Origin: Streptococcus sp. bf_0095
GTDB taxonomy: Bacteria; Bacillota; Bacilli; Lactobacillales; Streptococcaceae
Length of the DNA: 64,000 nt
NCBI RefSeq assembly: GCF_004166885.1
Contig: NZ_RCYU01000001.1
Location: forward strand, 62,001 to 126,000
Direction: 5' to 3'
Shown: piece by piece, positions 52,797 through 63,482 of the stretch
Layout: each line of letters opens with the position of its first letter
Position numbering within the stretch: the stretch's first letter is position 1
The notes under the pieces: model-generated
The model's database searches: none
Told to the model about the DNA's origin: nothing
Seen by the model: the letters and a program-made list of their open reading frames with translations, nothing else
Made by a program: the position numbers and the translations under genes

Positions 52797-55622
52797 ATGA
52801 CTTTACAAAAACTAGAGAGCTATACCAACAAAGAGATTATCAAAGAAGAAGCTGAGATTTTAACCACTATTTTAGAAGATATTGCTAAAAATTTGGTGAG
52901 TCCAGAAACCTTTAATAAGATTCTTGAATTGAAAAAACTATCTGTTTCAAAAGACTATTTAAAATTGGATCAAATTGTCAAAGAGCTATCAAATGAAGAG
53001 ATGACCGTGATTTCTCGCTACTTTGCCATTCTCCCCTTGTTGATTAATATCTCTGAAGACGTTGATTTGGCTTTTGAAATCAATCATCAAAATAATGTGG
53101 GGCAGGACTATCTAGGGAAACTATCGTCTACCATTCGCCAGGTAGCTGAGACTGAAAATGCACAGGAAATCTTGGAGCACCTCAATGTAGTACCGGTACT
53201 GACCGCTCATCCGACCCAAGTGCAACGGAAAACCATGTTGGACTTAACCACTCACATTCACAGTCTTTTACGCCAACATCGAGATGTAAAAGCTGGCTTG
53301 ATGAACGAAACCAAATGGTACAACAATTTGCGTCGTAATATCGAAATTATGATGCAAACCGATATGATCCGTGAAAAGAAACTCAAGGTAACCAATGAGA
53401 TTACCAACGTCATGGAATACTATAATAGTTCCTTCCTTCAGGCTGTTCCTAACTTAATGTTGGAATACAAACGTCTTGCCAAGGAGCAAGGGATTGAGTT
53501 GCAACAACCCAAACCGATTACGATGGGAATGTGGATCGGTGGAGACCGGGATGGGAATCCTTTTGTAACCGCAGAGACCTTGAAGCGATCAGCTACGATT
53601 CAAAGTGAAGTCATTCTGAACTATTATATTCAGAAAATCTCTAGTCTTTATCGGAACTTCTCCCTCTCTACCAACCTTTCAAAAACCAGTCAAGCGGTTG
53701 AAGAGATGGCAGCCCGTTCCAGTGATACATCTGTCTTTAGAGAGAAGGAGCCCTACCGTCGGGCCTTCCATTATATTCAATCCAAGTTGGTCCAAACCTT
53801 TTTGAATATCAAGGAATGGTCTGTTGTTGGCTCAACAGTAGATGACCGTCATCCGGTCGAACGTCTTCTTGGTGCTCACACCCATCAACAAGGAGTGGTT
53901 TCCGATTATATCGGTACCCGAATCAGTGGTGCGATCCAAGAGTTGGCAGAAGATCGCCCTCCTTATTACGAAACAGTTGAAGAATTTAAACAGGATTTGA
54001 CCCTTATTCAAGAGTCATTGATTGAAAATAAGGCAGAAGCTTTAATCTCAGGGGAGTTTGCTGAGTTATTAGAAGCAGTAGAAGTCTTTGGATTCTTCTT
54101 GGCTTCGATCGATATGCGTCAAGATTCGAGTGTCCATGAAGCTTGTGTTGCGGAACTTCTCAAAGAAGCTGGAATCAATGACCATTACAGTGATTTGTCA
54201 GAAGACGAAAAGTGCGAGTTGCTTTTACAAGAGTTGTTAGAAGATCCTCGTATTTTATCTGCTACCCATGCAGAAAAATCAGAATTGCTTGAAAAAGAAT
54301 TAGCTATTTTCCAAACAGCGCGTGAATTAAAAGACCGCTTAGGAGAAGATGTTATTCGCCAAACCATTATTTCTCATGCAACCAGTGTATCGGATATGCT
54401 TGAGTTGGCTATTATGTTGAAAGAAGTGGGACTGATTGACAAGGAAAGCGCACGTGTGCAAATTGTTCCCCTCTTTGAGACGATCGAAGACTTGGATCAA
54501 TCTGAAGATACAATGAGAAAGTATCTATCACTTCCAATTGCTAAACGCTGGATTGCTTCTAAGAATAACTACCAAGAAATTATGCTTGGTTATTCAGATA
54601 GTAACAAAGATGGTGGTTATCTATCTTCTTGTTGGACTCTTTATAAGGCCCAACAACAATTAACAGCGATTGGCGACGAGTTTGGTGTCAAAATTACCTT
54701 CTTCCATGGCCGTGGGGGAACGGTTGGTCGTGGGGGTGGTCCAACCTATGAAGCCATCACCTCACAACCATTGAGATCCATTAATGACCGTATTCGTTTG
54801 ACGGAGCAAGGCGAGGTTATTGGCAATAAATATGGGAACAAGGATGCAGCTTATTACAACTTGGAAATGTTGGTATCTGCAACGATTAACCGGATGATTG
54901 CTAAGCAGAAGAGTGAAAAGAGCATGTCCGATCAGTACAATGAGATTATGGACCAGATTGTCAATCGTAGCTACGATATTTATCGTGAACTGGTGTTTGG
55001 CAATGAGCATTTCTATGATTACTTCTTCGAATCCAGTCCGATTAAGGCCATTTCTAGTTTCAATATTGGTTCCCGTCCAGCAGCCCGTAAGACCATCAAA
55101 GAAATCGGTGGCTTGCGTGCTATTCCTTGGGTCTTCTCATGGTCACAGAGCCGGGTGATGTTCCCTGGCTGGTACGGTGTAGGCTCTAGTTTTAAAGAAT
55201 TTATTGATGCAGATCCTGAAAACATTGAAACCTTGCGTTATATGTACCAAAAATGGCCATTCTTCAAGTCTCTTCTTTCAAACGTAGACATGGTACTCTC
55301 AAAAGCCAATATGAACATTGCTTTTGAATACGCCAAGCTTTGTGAGGAAGAGGAGGTTCGTGACATCTTCAATATTATCTTGGACGAGTGGCAATTGACT
55401 AAGGATGTTATTTTACAGATTGAAGGTCATGATGAACTCTTAGCTGAGAACCCTTATCTAAAAGATAGTTTAGATTATCGTATGCCATACTTTAATGTTC
55501 TAAACTATATTCAATTAGAATTAATTAAACGCCAGAGACGCGGCGAATTGCCTGCTGATCAGGACAAGTTGATTCATATCACGATTAATGGTGTCGCGAC
55601 AGGATTGCGTAATTCTGGTTAA
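52797..55622 (+). CDS. ppc: Phosphoenolpyruvate carboxylase
   Basis: 941 aa. Fixes bicarbonate on PEP to give oxaloacetate, the anaplerotic source of aspartate-family amino acids in streptococci. Active-site motifs: [19 protein letters not shown] with the catalytic His, [35 protein letters not shown] and [19 protein letters not shown], ending in the conserved [23 protein letters not shown] precedes the ATG, 28 bp behind ftsW. Complete gene. Confidence 0.98.
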   Translation: MTLQKLESYTNKEIIKEEAEILTTILEDIAKNLVSPETFNKILELKKLSVSKDYLKLDQIVKELSNEEMTVISRYFAILPLLINISEDVDLAFEINHQNNVGQDYLGKLSSTIRQVAETENAQEILEHLNVVPVLTAHPTQVQRKTMLDLTTHIHSLLRQHRDVKAGLMNETKWYNNLRRNIEIMMQTDMIREKKLKVTNEITNVMEYYNSSFLQAVPNLMLEYKRLAKEQGIELQQPKPITMGMWIGGDRDGNPFVTAETLKRSATIQSEVILNYYIQKISSLYRNFSLSTNLSKTSQAVEEMAARSSDTSVFREKEPYRRAFHYIQSKLVQTFLNIKEWSVVGSTVDDRHPVERLLGAHTHQQGVVSDYIGTRISGAIQELAEDRPPYYETVEEFKQDLTLIQESLIENKAEALISGEFAELLEAVEVFGFFLASIDMRQDSSVHEACVAELLKEAGINDHYSDLSEDEKCELLLQELLEDPRILSATHAEKSELLEKELAIFQTARELKDRLGEDVIRQTIISHATSVSDMLELAIMLKEVGLIDKESARVQIVPLFETIEDLDQSEDTMRKYLSLPIAKRWIASKNNYQEIMLGYSDSNKDGGYLSSCWTLYKAQQQLTAIGDEFGVKITFFHGRGGTVGRGGGPTYEAITSQPLRSINDRIRLTEQGEVIGNKYGNKDAAYYNLEMLVSATINRMIAKQKSEKSMSDQYNEIMDQIVNRSYDIYRELVFGNEHFYDYFFESSPIKAISSFNIGSRPAARKTIKEIGGLRAIPWVFSWSQSRVMFPGWYGVGSSFKEFIDADPENIETLRYMYQKWPFFKSLLSNVDMVLSKANMNIAFEYAKLCEEEEVRDIFNIILDEWQLTKDVILQIEGHDELLAENPYLKDSLDYRMPYFNVLNYIQLELIKRQRRGELPADQDKLIHITINGVATGLRNSG

Positions 55623-55634
55623 TCGTGAACCATA

Positions 55635-55666
55635 AAACCAATCCCGATTAAAGGGATTGGTTTTTT
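55635..55666 (+). terminator. ppc terminator
   Basis: AAAACCAATCCC (55635-55646) pairs perfectly with GGGATTGGTTTT (55654-55665); Ts follow. Confidence 0.92.
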
Positions 55667-55833
55667 ATTGGAATAAAGTGAAAATGATTGTGAAAAAACT
55701 CGAAAATTGGTCGCAAAGAATGAAATATCTAGCTGTTTATTTCAAAAAAGAAGTGGAAATGAGATTTCACAAACTTTCATTTGGGTAAATTCCTTTAAGA
55801 AAAAAGAAATAAGAAAAAAAGCTAGTAAAACAC

Positions 55834-55861
55834 TTGCAATTTAGACGAAATTTGATAAAAT
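55834..55861 (+). promoter_or_regulatory. tuf promoter
   Basis: TTGCAA (55834-55839), 16 bp, TAAAAT (55856-55861) with TG extension. It gives a leader of about 65 nt. The rest of the 310-bp gap between ppc and tuf is AT-rich and shows nothing else. Confidence 0.8.
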
Positions 55862-55932
55862 AGTAAGGAAAGTTAGACTGTATTGCCTACTGTCTATCTA
55901 TAAAATATATTTTATTGGAGGCTTTTACTCAA

Positions 55933-57129
<1,197 letters not shown>

Positions 57130-57170
57130 TTCGATCTAGTTCCCAGATTAACAATTATATAGACAGACAG

Positions 57171-57196
57171 AAAACCCCGTGAAGACGGGGTTTTTA
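57171..57196 (+). terminator. tuf terminator
   Basis: AAAACCCCGT (57171-57180), loop GAAG, ACGGGGTTTT (57185-57194), then T. Confidence 0.93.
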
Positions 57197-57248
57197 TTGT
57201 TTTAAAAAGTAAAAGAGTTTGTGCAACCTTTCATTATCACGAAAATTA

Positions 57249-57257
57249 TGGTAAAAT
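57249..57257 (+). promoter_or_regulatory. tpiA promoter, extended -10
   Basis: TGGTAAAAT, about 36 bp before the tpiA ATG; a weak -35-like TTTCAT lies at 57229-57234 with 17-bp spacing. Confidence 0.65.
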
Positions 57258-57292
57258 AGTTAGTATAAAATTAGAAAAACGAGGTATGTGAA

Positions 57293-58051
57293 ATGTCACG
57301 TAAACCATTTATTGCTGGTAACTGGAAAATGAACAAAAACCCAGAAGAAGCTAAAGCATTCGTTGAAGCAGTAGCATCAAAACTTCCTACATCTGATCTT
57401 GTTGAAGCTGGGATTGCTGCACCTGCTCTTGACTTGACAACTGTTCTTGCTGCTGCTAAAGGTTCAAACCTTAAAGTTGCTGCTCAAAACTGCTACTTTG
57501 AAAACGCTGGTGCCTTCACTGGTGAAACTAGCCCACAAGTTTTGAAAGAAATCGGTACGGACTACGTTGTGATTGGTCACTCAGAACGTCGTGATTACTT
57601 CCACGAAACAGACGAAGACATCAACAAAAAAGCAAAAGCTATCTTTGCTAATGGTTTGCTTCCAATCATCTGTTGTGGTGAAAGTCTTGAAACTTACGAA
57701 GCTGGTAAAGCGGCTGAATTCGTAGGTGCTCAAGTATCTGCTGCTTTGGCTGGTTTGACTCCTGAGCAAGTAGCTGCATCTGTTATCGCATATGAGCCAA
57801 TCTGGGCGATTGGTACTGGTAAATCTGCATCACAAGACGATGCACAAAAAATGTGTAAAGTTGTTCGTGACGTTGTAGCTGCTGACTTCGGTCAAGAAGT
57901 AGCTGACAAAGTACGTGTCCAATACGGTGGTTCAGTGAAACCTGAAAACGTTGCTGAATACATGGCTTGTCCAGACGTTGATGGAGCTCTTGTTGGTGGT
58001 GCATCACTTGATCCAGAAAGCTTCTTGGCATTGTTGAACTTCGTAAACTAA
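57293..58051 (+). CDS. tpiA: Triosephosphate isomerase
   Basis: 252 aa glycolytic enzyme interconverting dihydroxyacetone phosphate and glyceraldehyde 3-phosphate. Active-site residues visible: Lys in GNWKMNK (N-terminus), His in [11 protein letters not shown], Glu in [20 protein letters not shown], and phosphate-binding [13 protein letters not shown] and [10 protein letters not shown]. Codon bias is strong, like tuf. Followed directly by repeat copy C, whose end hairpin probably terminates it. Confidence 0.98.
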   Translation: MSRKPFIAGNWKMNKNPEEAKAFVEAVASKLPTSDLVEAGIAAPALDLTTVLAAAKGSNLKVAAQNCYFENAGAFTGETSPQVLKEIGTDYVVIGHSERRDYFHETDEDINKKAKAIFANGLLPIICCGESLETYEAGKAAEFVGAQVSAALAGLTPEQVAASVIAYEPIWAIGTGKSASQDDAQKMCKVVRDVVAADFGQEVADKVRVQYGGSVKPENVAEYMACPDVDGALVGGASLDPESFLALLNFVN

Positions 58052-58064
58052 TCGAACATAAAAA

Positions 58065-58239
58065 GAGAGTGGGACAGAAATCGGTAATTCGTTAGAATTC
58101 GATTTCGTCGTCCCACCTCCGCACAGTTGAGTAGGGCTGTAAAAGCTGATGAAATCAGCGTAGTAGAGCCCACTAAACCACTGCGTCTTGCTCGACAATC
58201 CAAAGACAATTGAGAGGCTAGGACTTTTGTCCTAGCCTC
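58065..58239 (+). repeat. 175-bp multi-hairpin intergenic repeat, copy C
   Basis: Same length and orientation as copy B. The terminal hairpin GAGGCTAGGAC-TTTT-GTCCTAGCCTC is perfect here and followed by TTTT, so it can serve as the tpiA terminator. It lies 13 bp behind the tpiA stop. Confidence 0.9.
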
Positions 58240-58253
58240 TTTTCTTGTCTTAA

Positions 58254-58276
58254 AAAAACCAGCTAGTAAGCTGGCT
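58254..58276 (-). terminator. Terminator of FemAB/HAD/HD operon
   Basis: CCAGCT (58259-58264) and AGCTGG (58269-58274) pair; on the minus strand TTTTTTT follows. Confidence 0.75.
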
Positions 58277-58287
58277 TTTGTTTTTTC

Positions 58288-59463
58288 TTATGAGCGTCCT
58301 AAGATCCGTTTGATCAAGGACAAGGCCTTAAATTTCAGAGGATTTGGGTAATAACGGAAGGTTCCCATCTTACGGACGATGTAGCCATTGAAGTTCTGTT
58401 TGAAACGAAGAACGCCGTCTGAGCCGTCGAAGACCCCTTGAATACCAAGGAAATTGTATAAGGTGATTCCTTTTTCTAATGCACGCTTCATGGCATGGTA
58501 TTGAATCAAGAAGGCTGCAGAGAATTTCTGATATTTGGTATACGAACCACCAAACAAATAGGTCACTTCTGATGGATTATAGATGATCAGGGCGCAGGCT
58601 AAGGGCACTGTTTCAACTGTTTCGTCAGCCAAGGTCTCCCGGACAATTGTCTTTTGTTTCTCTAATTTTTGCAGCTGTTGCTCATATTGTTTGGATGAAG
58701 GATTGAGCAAGGAAATCTTCTGGTCTAAATAAGCGAGTGCATCAGCTGTATTGATTTCAGCAATGAGAAATTCTGCCTTGTCTCCAAAGGTATCATAGAG
58801 ATCGTAGTAGTAGTCAAGGCTCTTGTCTTCAAAGCCTTGACGTTTTCCAGTTTCCTCAATAATTTGTTTAAACTGAGGGATTTCCTCTCTCCTAATATTT
58901 CGAATAGAGATATCATAGTTGAGGGCAGTCGTAATATTCCGGCTACAGTTCTTGTTGAAGGATTTTAAGAGAGATTTCGCATCAAAATCGGTGAGGTCCT
59001 TCAGATAATGCCAAACAGGCTCTCCTCCAGGATAGCCCACTTGTAAGCCATCAAATTGATAGCCAAGATCCAGTAATGATTGGAGAAGCTGTTTTTGTTC
59101 TTCTTCAGTTGGATTGCCATTGCTATCGAAAACTTGATAGTGGTCATAGGGTTTTAAAATGAATTCGATACCACCATTTTCTTTTACATAAGCCTGTACT
59201 GCTTTGTAAAAATCTGGTAGGTAGCGAGTATCCGTAACGATTGGCCCGCTATTGATTTCGTAATGCAGGCCTCCCGTCATAGGTAGGCTGTATAAAATGG
59301 CAGAGATAGCTAATGTTCCTTGCTCTTCCCATCCAATATAGTGAATGGTTGCGCCTCTTTTATGAAGCAAATCAGCCATTTCAATACTCTGTAAAAAAGA
59401 GTGATTGGAAGTAGTAAGAGAGTGTTGGTAAAATTCTTCCCTACTAATAATCTTGAATGTCAT
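58288..59463 (-). CDS. FemAB-family peptidoglycan branch ligase (second gene)
   Basis: 391 aa. Uses aminoacyl-tRNA to add amino acids to the lipid II stem peptide, forming cross-bridges. Typical blocks: SFLQSIEMADLLHKRGATIH at the start, LPMTGGLHYEINSGPIV, LGYQFDGLQVGYPGGEPVWH, a helical insert (about 255-290), and the C-terminal ITLYNFLGIQGVFDGSDGVL with FKQNFNGYIVRKMG. It pairs with another FemAB gene 8 bp upstream, as in murMN; which amino acid it adds cannot be read. Confidence 0.88.
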   Translation of the reverse strand: MTFKIISREEFYQHSLTTSNHSFLQSIEMADLLHKRGATIHYIGWEEQGTLAISAILYSLPMTGGLHYEINSGPIVTDTRYLPDFYKAVQAYVKENGGIEFILKPYDHYQVFDSNGNPTEEEQKQLLQSLLDLGYQFDGLQVGYPGGEPVWHYLKDLTDFDAKSLLKSFNKNCSRNITTALNYDISIRNIRREEIPQFKQIIEETGKRQGFEDKSLDYYYDLYDTFGDKAEFLIAEINTADALAYLDQKISLLNPSSKQYEQQLQKLEKQKTIVRETLADETVETVPLACALIIYNPSEVTYLFGGSYTKYQKFSAAFLIQYHAMKRALEKGITLYNFLGIQGVFDGSDGVLRFKQNFNGYIVRKMGTFRYYPNPLKFKALSLIKRILGRS

Positions 59464-59471
59464 AGGTCACC

Positions 59472-60686
59472 TTACTGTTTATTTCTTAGTTTCTTTCGTA
59501 ACTGATAGGCCTTGTTAACAAGGGGATAAAGCATGCTAGTTGGGAGGTTGAATTCGCCAACAAATTCTTCGATCATTGGATTAAATTTTGACTTGAAGTG
59601 GTAGAGTCCTCCATCTAACTGGTTCTCAACTCCTCCCATATTTTGCCAAGTAGCTCCACGGTCAAAGGCATGCTGGGCTGTTTCATACCAAGTCAAAATA
59701 GCTGGTTGATAGCGGCGGAAGTTCTCATCCATTCCTGCATAGACATTCTCTGAAGTGCCTCCAAATTCAAGAGTTAAGGTTCCAGAAAGAGAAACAATCT
59801 CTTGGCCAGCTTTTAGCTCTTGATGGAGAAATTGGATTTCTTCTTCCAAGCGTTCTTTTTCTTGACGGTTATTATCGATCTTGCCTGGTTTTGTTTTTTC
59901 GTTAAAACGACTAGCTTCGGCTTGGTTTTTTTCCAGCTGTTCCTTGAGTGAAGCAAGACGTTGAGCTAAATTAATTCTTGAGAGAGTGATATAAGATTGT
60001 CCTGCATAGGTTGTTAGCAGTTTCTCATAATAGTCTCTTCCACGAAGATGGATGCCTTTTCGTGCTTCTGTCTTTTTCATCAGAGCTGCAAATTCGTCTA
60101 AGAGTTCAGTACCTCCAAAGATGACTTCAACTCCTTTATTTCGAGCAGTCCGAATGGCTTGCTTGGTGGATTTGGACAGTTGGTCCTCAGTGAAGTATTC
60201 CTTATAGATATTGGCCTGGAAACGTGGTTGAATGGTTTCTCCCATGTCTTCTGTCCGTCCAACCCATTCCACTCCATATTCTTTTAAGGATTGGATAATC
60301 GCCAAAGTAGCCTCTTGATCACTTGTTTCTTGGCCGATTAATCCTTTTCTTAGGAAAAGAGAGGGATCAAACTTGGCGAAGACAGCACGCTTGCTTTTAG
60401 CATATGTTTTGATGGATTGGAGCATGAAGGCTACTAATTCGCTGTTTTGATAATCCATAATAGGTCCACGTGGGATATAGAGCATGGTAAAACCAAGTGG
60501 AAGTGGCTGGATTAAAATACTTGCGACAGCGACTAGTTTGTGATCTTGGTAAACGCCAAGGCGCTCATTGCCCCAGTTGTCTTTGATCTTTGCCCAATCG
60601 GCGCTCTGAAGCAAATTGGTTTGGGGGCTAGTTTTAACGAATTCATCATGTTCTTCGGCAGTAATGCCGATTTTGTATGTATACAT
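59472..60686 (-). CDS. FemAB-family peptidoglycan branch ligase (MurM-like, first gene)
   Basis: 404 aa from ATG 60686, overlapping the HAD gene stop. Contains NLLQSADWAKIKDNWGNERL, TMLYIPRGPIMDYQNSELVA, KFDPSLFLRK, KSTKQAIRTARNKGVEVIFG and the C-terminal TWQNMGGVENQLDGGLYHFK. A long coiled-coil insert (about 235-300, Glu/Lys/Gln-rich) forms the tRNA-synthetase-like arm of this family. Resembles pneumococcal MurM/MurN, which add Ala or Ser to Lys of the stem peptide and affect beta-lactam resistance; exact orthology uncertain. Confidence 0.9.
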   Translation of the reverse strand: MYTYKIGITAEEHDEFVKTSPQTNLLQSADWAKIKDNWGNERLGVYQDHKLVAVASILIQPLPLGFTMLYIPRGPIMDYQNSELVAFMLQSIKTYAKSKRAVFAKFDPSLFLRKGLIGQETSDQEATLAIIQSLKEYGVEWVGRTEDMGETIQPRFQANIYKEYFTEDQLSKSTKQAIRTARNKGVEVIFGGTELLDEFAALMKKTEARKGIHLRGRDYYEKLLTTYAGQSYITLSRINLAQRLASLKEQLEKNQAEASRFNEKTKPGKIDNNRQEKERLEEEIQFLHQELKAGQEIVSLSGTLTLEFGGTSENVYAGMDENFRRYQPAILTWYETAQHAFDRGATWQNMGGVENQLDGGLYHFKSKFNPMIEEFVGEFNLPTSMLYPLVNKAYQLRKKLRNKQ

Positions 60687-61495
60687 TAATGGAGTACCCA
60701 CTTTCTAAGGGCGTAAGCAACACCCGACTCATCGTTGGATCGCGTAACAACTTTCGCAATCTTTTTTAATTCAGGACTAGCATTGTCCATCGCGACTGGG
60801 AGACCAGCAACCTCTAGCATGGCCTGATCGTTTTCTTGATCGCCGACCGCCATCACTTGTTCTGGACTTAAGTGTAACTTGGACGCTAAGTGTAAGAGGG
60901 CCTGGCCCTTATCAACTGTCTTAGGCAAGATCTCAAGGTAAAAAGGTGCAGAACGCACAATCGTAAAACGGTCGTAAAAACTATCTGGTATAGAGGAGAT
61001 GATTCTTTCTAAGACTTCCGGTTCATCGACATACATACATTTGAGCACCGTATGATGCTCCATTTCTTCTGGAGTGCGGTAGAAAAGATCTGAGTGGACC
61101 AATTTGGCTTCATGAACGGTATAGGTACCAATGTTACGATTAGCTGTATAAATGCCAGACTTGGTACTAGCGTGCATAGGAACAGCTAATTTGCGAGCTA
61201 GCGCTTCAATATCTAAATAGTCCTTGTAGGAGAGGTGTTCTTCATAGAGCATTTCGCCAGTATGGGCGTCTTGAATCAGCCCTCCATTGAAGGTGATAAC
61301 CAGGTCACCTGGTTGATCCAAATGAAGTTCTTCTAACAATCGAAGGACACCCGAACGAGGACGACCAGTTGCTAAGACAACATGGACCCCTTGAGCTTTG
61401 GCATCTTGGATGGCTTGAAAAACTTCGGGGGTTATTTGGCCGTCAGATGTTAAAAGAGTCCCATCGATATCAAGTGCAACAAGTTTAATGTTCAT
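60686..61495 (-). CDS. Cof-type HAD-IIB phosphatase
   Basis: 269 aa from ATG 61495, which has AGGAG before it (a longer frame is possible but starts inside the HD gene). Motifs: ALDIDGTLLTSDGQITPEVF, ATGRPRSGVLR, KGQALLHLASKLHLSPEQVM and AVGDQENDQAMLEVAGLPVA. A third Cof-type phosphatase in this window, from a different branch than the pair before ftsY. It overlaps the HD gene upstream by 11 bp and the FemAB gene downstream by 1 bp; substrate unknown. Confidence 0.9.
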   Translation of the reverse strand: MNIKLVALDIDGTLLTSDGQITPEVFQAIQDAKAQGVHVVLATGRPRSGVLRLLEELHLDQPGDLVITFNGGLIQDAHTGEMLYEEHLSYKDYLDIEALARKLAVPMHASTKSGIYTANRNIGTYTVHEAKLVHSDLFYRTPEEMEHHTVLKCMYVDEPEVLERIISSIPDSFYDRFTIVRSAPFYLEILPKTVDKGQALLHLASKLHLSPEQVMAVGDQENDQAMLEVAGLPVAMDNASPELKKIAKVVTRSNDESGVAYALRKWVLH

Positions 61496-62795
61496 CTTTT
61501 TCTCCTGTGAAGGTATCGTTAACAATATAGGACTGGAATAATTGTAGTTGAGGTGTAAATAAGCTATTTTCAAGCAACATTTCTTTTGGGAAATAGAAGC
61601 GGTTATCCCCTTGTCTGCTACCGGCTAAGGAAGCAACGATAGGAGAGAGAAGGGATAGCTCAGCTAAATTTCCATCCTTCTGGATGATCTCAATTTGAGT
61701 ACGAGGTTTTTCTGAATCAGGTCGGTAAACGTCGTAAGGAAGGTCAAAGTTTCGATGAATAGCCGTATAATAGGTTGGATCAAAACCGACCTCTTGAATC
61801 AATTGTTTGAGAGCAGCTAATTGTTCTTCATCCTTATCTTGAAAGAGAATGGATTTGAAAACCTTGCGATTGATAAAACGCTGGGCCAAATCAGAGAGTA
61901 CGGAGTCAGGACTCTCCATCCAAGATTGAAAGTAGGTATTCATAACGCCGTCGTCCAAAGCCAAGTAATCGGCTAGGCTAACTTGGTGTTCAAAAAATGG
62001 AATCAGTCGAGGAGAAGTCGCTCGAAAGAACTCTTTATGCGCAAGGTAGAGATGACGTGCCCGCTTGAGCAGGTTCTGCAATAGGACTTCCATTGCTCTG
62101 GTGGCTGGATGAAAGTAGACCTGCATATACATTTGATAGCGAGAAACAACATAATCTTCAACCGCATGCATCCCATTGACCTGAAAAGCAATTCCGTTTT
62201 CTACTGGGCGAATGACACGCAATATACGAGTTAAATCAAAATTTCCGTAAGAAGCACCAGTGAAGTAGGCGTCTCGTAGAAGGTAATCCATGCGATCGAC
62301 ATCAATCTGACTAGAGATTAACTGCACCACCTGTTTATTAGGGTAGGTGTGGTCGATAACACTGGCTACCTTTTGAGGGAAGTCTGGTGCTACTTGAATT
62401 AATACCTGGTAGATTTCTGTTTCAGGACAGGTAATAATTTCCTGGGTCATTTTTTCATGATCTGTATCAAATAGCCCTTCAAAGGTATGCGAATAAGCAC
62501 CGTGTCCGATATCATGGAGCAAGGCGGCAACCATGGTGAGAAGGGATTCGCTTGAGTCCCATTGGTCGGTGTATTTCTCATCAAAGATTGATAGGATGCG
62601 CCGAGCAATTTCATAGGCTCCTAGACAGTGCGAAAAACGACTATGCTCGCCCCCATGAAAGGTAAACCCAGAGGTTCCTAACTGTTTGATGCGACGTAGT
62701 CGTTGAAATTCTTTTGTATTAATGAGCTTGTAAATGACTGGGTGATCCACGTGAATATAGTTGTGCACAGGATCCCGAAATACTTTTTCATTCAT
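61485..62795 (-). CDS. HD-domain phosphohydrolase (dGTPase-like, YwfO family)
   Basis: 436 aa. Start MNEKVFRDPVHNYIHVDHPV. HD motif residues: GGEHSRFSHCLGAYEIARRI (first His), MVAALLHDIGHGAYSHTFEG (HD plus following His) and QLISSQIDVDRMDYLLRDAY (final Asp). The family includes dNTP triphosphohydrolases such as EF1143; dNTP hydrolysis is therefore possible. First gene of the minus-strand four-gene unit. A perfect extended -10 box lies only 6 nt before the start. Confidence 0.9.
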   Translation of the reverse strand: MNEKVFRDPVHNYIHVDHPVIYKLINTKEFQRLRRIKQLGTSGFTFHGGEHSRFSHCLGAYEIARRILSIFDEKYTDQWDSSESLLTMVAALLHDIGHGAYSHTFEGLFDTDHEKMTQEIITCPETEIYQVLIQVAPDFPQKVASVIDHTYPNKQVVQLISSQIDVDRMDYLLRDAYFTGASYGNFDLTRILRVIRPVENGIAFQVNGMHAVEDYVVSRYQMYMQVYFHPATRAMEVLLQNLLKRARHLYLAHKEFFRATSPRLIPFFEHQVSLADYLALDDGVMNTYFQSWMESPDSVLSDLAQRFINRKVFKSILFQDKDEEQLAALKQLIQEVGFDPTYYTAIHRNFDLPYDVYRPDSEKPRTQIEIIQKDGNLAELSLLSPIVASLAGSRQGDNRFYFPKEMLLENSLFTPQLQLFQSYIVNDTFTGEKDEH

Positions 62796-62801
62796 GCCTC
62801 T

Positions 62802-62810
62802 ATTATAGCA
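62802..62810 (-). promoter_or_regulatory. Promoter of HD-HAD-FemAB operon, probably leaderless
   Basis: Minus-strand TGCTATAAT; the last T is 6 nt before the ATG of the HD gene. An AGAGG lies between, but it would be at or before the transcription start and cannot act as an SD. Confidence 0.65.
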
Positions 62811-62905
62811 GAAAACGGCCTAAATTGGTATCGAGAGATGGTTGCAATAGCAAAAAGAAAGAAGTTTTTGGTAAAATAAAGGAAAGAGGGAAAGGATGGG
62901 AACTT

Positions 62906-63289
62906 TTGAAGATTAGAATACAAAATCAGATTCAATTTGATGATCAAGTGGAAGTGATGGACCAATATTACGAAGGGGAATGGAAGGAAAGAGGCGGCTA
63001 TCACTATCTGCTTTACGTTAACGAAGAAGGCGAAAAAGTCGCTTTGAAATTTCATGATCAAGAATTGACCATGACGCGCTTTTCAACGCCAAAATCCATC
63101 ATGAAATTTATAGCTTCAGAGAAAGGTCATGCGCTCATTCCAACTCCCCTAGGCATGCAGCAGTTTGTGATTGATACTCAGGAATATAGATTGGAGCAAA
63201 ATAGGCTTGGTTTGTCCTATCAGTTGTTAACGGCAGACGGAAGTCAACAGTTTGCGACCTATCGATTAGAAGTGACATGGGAAGACTAG
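62906..63289 (+). CDS. DUF1934 (YwiB-like) beta-barrel protein, TTG start
   Basis: 127 aa. Preferred start is TTG 62906 (MKIRIQNQIQFDDQVEVMDQ), preceded by AAGGATGG; homologues begin with MKIR. A longer frame from 62825 has no SD and overlaps the divergent promoter. The protein is a calycin-like barrel: GYHYLLYVNEEGEKVALKFH, TRFSTPKSIMKFIASEKG, PTPLGMQQFVIDTQEY. DUF1934 function is unknown; in many streptococci it lies, as here, near the cation ATPase. Confidence 0.82.
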   Translation: MKIRIQNQIQFDDQVEVMDQYYEGEWKERGGYHYLLYVNEEGEKVALKFHDQELTMTRFSTPKSIMKFIASEKGHALIPTPLGMQQFVIDTQEYRLEQNRLGLSYQLLTADGSQQFATYRLEVTWED

Positions 63290-63306
63290 TTTATCAGTAG
63301 TTTTTC

Positions 63307-63334
63307 TTGATTTTTTTACGAGTTGTGGTATAAT
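63307..63334 (+). promoter_or_regulatory. Promoter of riboswitch-controlled ATPase gene
   Basis: TTGATT (63307-63312), 16 bp, TATAAT (63329-63334) with TGG extension. Transcription starts near 63341. Confidence 0.8.
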
Positions 63335-63340
63335 GAAACC

Positions 63341-63465
63341 ACTCAAGGGAGTAGCTGGCGGTTAACCGCGATAGTGTCGTCATTACGAATTATTTCCGGC
63401 ACTATATTAAACAGCGAGACTTTTTTTTTAAAAAAACAGGTCTCTTTTTTTGTAAAAAGAGGCCA
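63341..63465 (+). ncRNA. yybP-ykoY (manganese) riboswitch
   Basis: The conserved start CTCAAGGGAGTAGC (63343-63356) and a second half around GTGTCGTCATTACGA and CCGGCACTATATT match the yybP-ykoY class, which senses Mn2+. Two competing hairpins follow: AGAC-T9 pairing with A7-CAGGTCT and a T run (terminator, about 63417-63449), or GGTCTCTTTTT pairing with AAAAAGAGGCC (about 63440-63465). The first would stop transcription; Mn2+ binding by the aptamer should prevent it and switch on the ATPase. Class recognition is firm; the switch geometry is my inference. Confidence 0.87.
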
Positions 63466-63482
63466 AAAAGGAGGAGACTGTT

